Source: Teretinema sp942493045
GTDB lineage: Bacteria > Spirochaetota > Spirochaetia > Treponematales > Treponemataceae
Direction: 5' to 3'
Assembly (NCBI GenBank): GCA_942493045.1
Contig: OW818665.1
Span: 2,108,001-2,172,000, forward strand
DNA: 64,000 bases
Part shown: one piece after another, positions 61,561 to 64,000 of the stretch
Layout: each line of letters begins with the position of its first letter
Position numbering within the stretch: the first letter of the stretch is position 1
The notes under the pieces: model-generated
The model's input: only the letters and a program-made list of their open reading frames with translations
What the model was told of the DNA's origin: nothing
Database searches by the model: none
Program-made: the position numbers and the translations under genes

Positions 61561-62769
61561 TCAAACCACTCCTACCCGATTCGTAGTTTCCTTGAAGCTC
61601 TCAAGTTTTTTCCGGGCTTCATCAAAATCGATAACCTGCGAGGCGTGAGAATAATGCTCCATCATCGCGCTCGACTTGTGCCCCGCCAGCGCCTGAATGA
61701 CCAGATCGGGAATTCCTGAAAGCCGTCCGAGCGTCACGAACGTATGCCTGAGTCCATGCAAGGTTAAATTCCGCGCCACTTGCATATCCTTCGTGACATC
61801 GATTTCAATCAAAAGCAATTCGAGCGAATAACGGAAATAAATCGGGCTTCGCGGCTTCGCCCGCTCTGTATCATTCGCAAAAACAAAATCGCTGTCGTCG
61901 CGCCAAAGTGACCGCGCCTTCACGACCGACACGAGCGTCAGAACTGAATTGGCTAACGGAATCTTCCGGGAACTTCCGGCCTTGGGACCCTTCAGCCCGT
62001 CGTTCGCGACAAAATTGTGCCGGAGATCGATCATCCTTCCCTCGACATCGATATCGCCCCACTGCAACCCGCGAATCTCACCGCAGCGCATACCGCACAA
62101 AAGCCCCAGCAGCACCACCAGTTTCCGGTGTGGCTCAAAATCTTCAAGATTAATAATCTTCACGGCTTCATGCGGCGTCAGAACACCCCGTTCTCGGCTT
62201 TCATGATACGCCTTCTTGATAAGGGCAAACGGATTATGCTTGATCTCCTCCCGCATATACGCCCAGCGCACCGCGACCCGCATCGCCTCAAAGACGGTAT
62301 TTATGCGTTTGCCGCTCAAACCTCTTTCCGCTGCCCAGGTCATCCAGTCCCTGATCGCCGCCGGAGTAAGGTCATCGAGAATCATTTTATTGAACTTGGG
62401 ATACGGCAGGGCATATAGAATGATACTACCCCGGGCCACCCTGATGTATGCGCCGCTTAAAGGTTTTTTGTACACCAGCGCATGCTCCCGGGAATACTTG
62501 CTGTCCGCGCGCCAGAAATCCAGAAGGAAATCGGTAAACAGCATATCACCGAGCGTCACCCGGAACTTGATTTCCGCAAGCATCTCCCGCGCCCGCTTTT
62601 CGGCCTCCGGCTTGCGCTCCCGCTTACCTTCAGCCTCAACACCGGTCGAACGGGTAACGGCATAGCGCTGCGAAACCTCATCCCAGAAGCGGGCGTACCA
62701 AACCGGCAGCCCATCTTTGGATGGTTTCTTGTAGAGACTGTACGCTGAGTGATTGTTTTTTGGGGGCAT
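61561..62769 (-). CDS. Tyrosine integrase of the island
   Basis: About 402 residues from ATG 62769 (SD GAGGTGG; a GTG two codons upstream overlaps that site). It has an N-terminal arm domain, a core-binding domain, and a catalytic domain with Arg in LCGMRCGEIRGLQW near 226, HGLRHTF near 336, the second His in LAGHKS near 361 and a Tyr near 370 (MMEHYSH). All catalytic residues are present. It lies 120 bases from the tRNA-fMet att site and is the likely integration enzyme. Confidence 0.9.
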   Translation of the reverse strand: MPPKNNHSAYSLYKKPSKDGLPVWYARFWDEVSQRYAVTRSTGVEAEGKRERKPEAEKRAREMLAEIKFRVTLGDMLFTDFLLDFWRADSKYSREHALVYKKPLSGAYIRVARGSIILYALPYPKFNKMILDDLTPAAIRDWMTWAAERGLSGKRINTVFEAMRVAVRWAYMREEIKHNPFALIKKAYHESRERGVLTPHEAVKIINLEDFEPHRKLVVLLGLLCGMRCGEIRGLQWGDIDVEGRMIDLRHNFVANDGLKGPKAGSSRKIPLANSVLTLVSVVKARSLWRDDSDFVFANDTERAKPRSPIYFRYSLELLLIEIDVTKDMQVARNLTLHGLRHTFVTLGRLSGIPDLVIQALAGHKSSAMMEHYSHASQVIDFDEARKKLESFKETTNRVGVV

Positions 62770-62791
62770 ATCCACCTCGTAAAAACCTGAG

Positions 62792-62801
62792 TGCTACTTT
62801 T
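62792..62801. promoter_or_regulatory. Arm-like integrase motif at the right end
   Basis: TGCTACTTTT, the same decamer as at the left island end (22338, 22451, reverse 22625); a partial second copy (TGCTACTC) follows at 62804. Confidence 0.45.
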
Positions 62802-62889
62802 AGTGCTACTCTAGGCATTAGCGTGTTATACCACCCGGTTTCGGGAAGGCGAAGTCCTTACCAGGTAAGGACTTATTACCATAAAAATC

Positions 62890-62911
62890 TTTAGCAGGAG
62901 TAGGACTCGAA
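62890..62911. other. Right attachment site within tRNA-fMet
   Basis: Identical to 22185-22206; covers the discriminator base, 3' acceptor strand and part of the T arm, so integration keeps the tRNA intact. Confidence 0.85.
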
Positions 62912-62964
62912 CCTACGACCTCCGGGTTATGAGCCCGACGAGCTGCCAACTGCTCTATCCTGCG
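62892..62964 (-). tRNA. Initiator tRNA-fMet (CAU)
   Basis: Folds as a 73-nt tRNA without encoded CCA. D stem GAGC/GCTC, anticodon loop CTCATAA with three G-C pairs (GGG/CCC) in the anticodon stem, T stem GTAGG/CCTAC. The first pair is unpaired (C1 and U72), the A11-U24 pair is present; with the GGG/CCC these are initiator features. It is the island's integration site. Confidence 0.9.
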
Positions 62965-62976
62965 TCGTGTTCAAGT

Positions 62977-63005
62977 AAGTTACCACCAAAAGTGGATTTG
63001 GTCAA
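62977..63005 (-). promoter_or_regulatory. Promoter of tRNA-fMet
   Basis: Minus-strand TTGACC (63000-63005), 17-base spacer, TAACTT (62977-62982), 12 bases before the tRNA. Confidence 0.5.
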
Positions 63006-63064
63006 TGGGCGATTGACGTTTTATGCTGTTTTTTACGGTTTTATGCGGTCGCGGGACGCCGGAA

Positions 63065-63112
63065 AATAAAAAACCCGGCAGGTAAAAGGAGGAGTACCAA
63101 AACCCTGCCGGG
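63065..63112 (-). terminator. Terminator downstream of the MATE gene
   Basis: CCCGGCAGG (63074-63082) pairs with CCTGCCGGG (63104-63112); on the minus strand TTTTTTATTTT follows. The gap 62965-63219 holds this and the tRNA promoter. Confidence 0.6.
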
Positions 63113-63219
63113 GCATTAAAGGAGGGTGTTGTTTCCCGTGCTCATTCAGTACCGCAACATCTGCCTAATAAAGCTCTGGTCAGGGGAAAGGTTACAAAGG
63201 CGGAACATAATAATCAGCT

Positions 63220-64000
63220 TTATTGTTCGGAGGCCGAGGGCGGAACAAAACGGCGCTGCCAGCGGCCGCGCAGGTAAAAGGGCACTATCACGCCGAGGCC
63301 GCCGATCCAGCCCAGGGCAAAGCACCAGCCGATCTCGCTGCGGCCGAAAAAATGATTGAGCAGATACGCCGCGGGCAGGCGAATAATCATAAATGAAGTG
63401 AAGGCGGCGATAAAGGGCCAGAGCGATTCGCCGGTGCCGCGCAGGACGGCGTTAATGCTGAACAGCACGGCCAGCAGCACGTAAAAGGGCATCAGGCGGT
63501 GCAGGATTTCGATGCCGGCGGTCACGACTTCCAGCTCCGGGGAAAACAGGCCCATCAGTTGGCGGGCAAAAACCAGAACGAAGACGCTGGCCGCGGCGCA
63601 ACTGCCGACACTCATCAGCAGGGCCGACCGGAAGCCGCTACGGACGCGGTCCAGGCGGCCGGCGCCGAAATTCTGGCCGGTATAAGTCATGGAAGCGGTG
63701 GCAAAGCTGGCTACCGGCATAAAGGCCAGCGAGTCGATCTTGCTGGAGGCGCCGAAGGCCGCCATGTAGGTCGGGCCGTAGCTGTTGACCAGGCGCTGCA
63801 GGGCGATGGTACCGACCGAGAACAGCATCATCTGGATGCCGCCGGGCAAGCCGATACGCACGCATTCTTTGAGCACCTGACCGTCAAAACGGATATCCGC
63901 TCTTTGCAGAGTAGTCAGCTTGCGGCGCTTCACGATAAACCAGGTGCCGGCCAAAAAAGACAGCAGCTGCGCGATGATGGTAGCCAGGGCCACGCCGGCC
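63220..64000 (-). CDS. MATE family efflux transporter (5' end beyond window)
   Basis: The C-terminal 260 residues of a multi-helix transporter. The frame is open through the window end, and the apparent start at 63993 is only an internal GTG. Conserved MATE segments are visible (RIGLPGGIQMMLFSVG, FGASSKIDSLAFMP, GQNFGAGRLDRVR, INAVLRGTGE). MATE proteins export cationic drugs with Na+ or H+ coupling at the inner membrane. It lies outside the island. Confidence 0.85.
   Translation of the reverse strand, partial: AGVALATIIAQLLSFLAGTWFIVKRRKLTTLQRADIRFDGQVLKECVRIGLPGGIQMMLFSVGTIALQRLVNSYGPTYMAAFGASSKIDSLAFMPVASFATASMTYTGQNFGAGRLDRVRSGFRSALLMSVGSCAAASVFVLVFARQLMGLFSPELEVVTAGIEILHRLMPFYVLLAVLFSINAVLRGTGESLWPFIAAFTSFMIIRLPAAYLLNHFFGRSEIGWCFALGWIGGLGVIVPFYLRGRWQRRFVPPSASEQ

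Larger units (their letters stand above)
22185..62911. mobile_element. 40.7-kb tRNA-integrated genomic island carrying BREX
   Basis: The segment is bounded by an identical 22-base direct repeat (22185-22206 and 62890-62911). At the right this is the 3' end of tRNA-fMet. Inside the right end lie a tyrosine integrase (61561-62769) and an excisionase-like gene (60369-60602); near the left is a P4/D5-type primase-helicase. No conjugation or virion genes are visible, so it looks like a non-conjugative or satellite-like integrative element with defence cargo. Confidence 0.85.

Noticed and set aside
63993..64000. True start of the MATE gene at 63993
   Set aside because: The frame stays open past the window and the visible part is only the C-terminal half of the family's length.

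Overview
The window is a piece of bacterial chromosome (about half GC, with marked local swings). The content is reminiscent of a host-associated spirochaete such as Treponema: Rpn-type nucleases with AEG repeats, Bro-N antirepressor-like genes, and an AAA/DUF4143 ATPase. That assignment is an inference from gene style, not from a marker gene. It holds an ordinary chromosomal part (1 to about 22.2 kb and 62.9 to 64 kb) and a 40.7-kb integrated island (22.2 to 62.9 kb).

Left chromosomal part. Small metabolic or housekeeping genes lie on the minus strand: PhzF-like isomerase (cut by the window edge), membrane protein, MDR-type oxidoreductase, tautomerase, a VapBC-like PIN/RHH toxin-antitoxin pair, an S33-like lipoprotein hydrolase and a GNAT acetyltransferase. 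They are followed by an Rpn nuclease, decayed PPK2 and Bro-N fragments, an intact Bro-N gene behind a G10 tract, and a WYL regulator. An AT-rich pair (Nudix hydrolase plus PLD/DEAD/DUF3427 helicase) looks like a small separate defence or repair unit. Next come a double-AAA ATPase, a promoter-plus-terminator unit that may encode a small RNA, a truncated DUF3800 gene, a YafY-like WYL regulator divergent from an isochorismatase, and an AAA/DUF4143 ATPase.

The island is bounded by an exact 22-bp direct repeat that is the 3' end of the initiator tRNA gene (tRNA-fMet, 62892-62964). A tyrosine integrase lies beside the tRNA, an excisionase-like gene and a P4/D5-type primase-helicase are inside, and copies of the motif TGCTACTTTT lie near both ends. 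The likely native terminator of the tRNA is now at the far left junction. Left of that junction the att core occurs three times in a 201-bp tandem array.

The cargo is a BREX system in the type 6 gene order brxE-brxA-brxB-brxC-pglX ... pglZ-brxD-brxHI. It is split by two insertions: a two-gene DUF262 (GmrSD-like) module and an AbiEi/AbiEii toxin-antitoxin pair. AbiEii is joined to pglZ by a TAATG stop/start overlap, so the second half of BREX appears to be read from the AbiE promoter, which carries a perfect 12-bp-arm operator. Downstream of brxHI is an AddAB-like helicase-nuclease pair. A 25-bp element upstream of that pair recurs (23/25) just downstream of a BrxR-like WYL regulator, upstream of a small zinc-ribbon gene, which suggests shared control. 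The island also has a LuxR-type regulator, small phage-like genes and structured noncoding DNA.

All functional names come from reading motifs and gene order; no database search was run.
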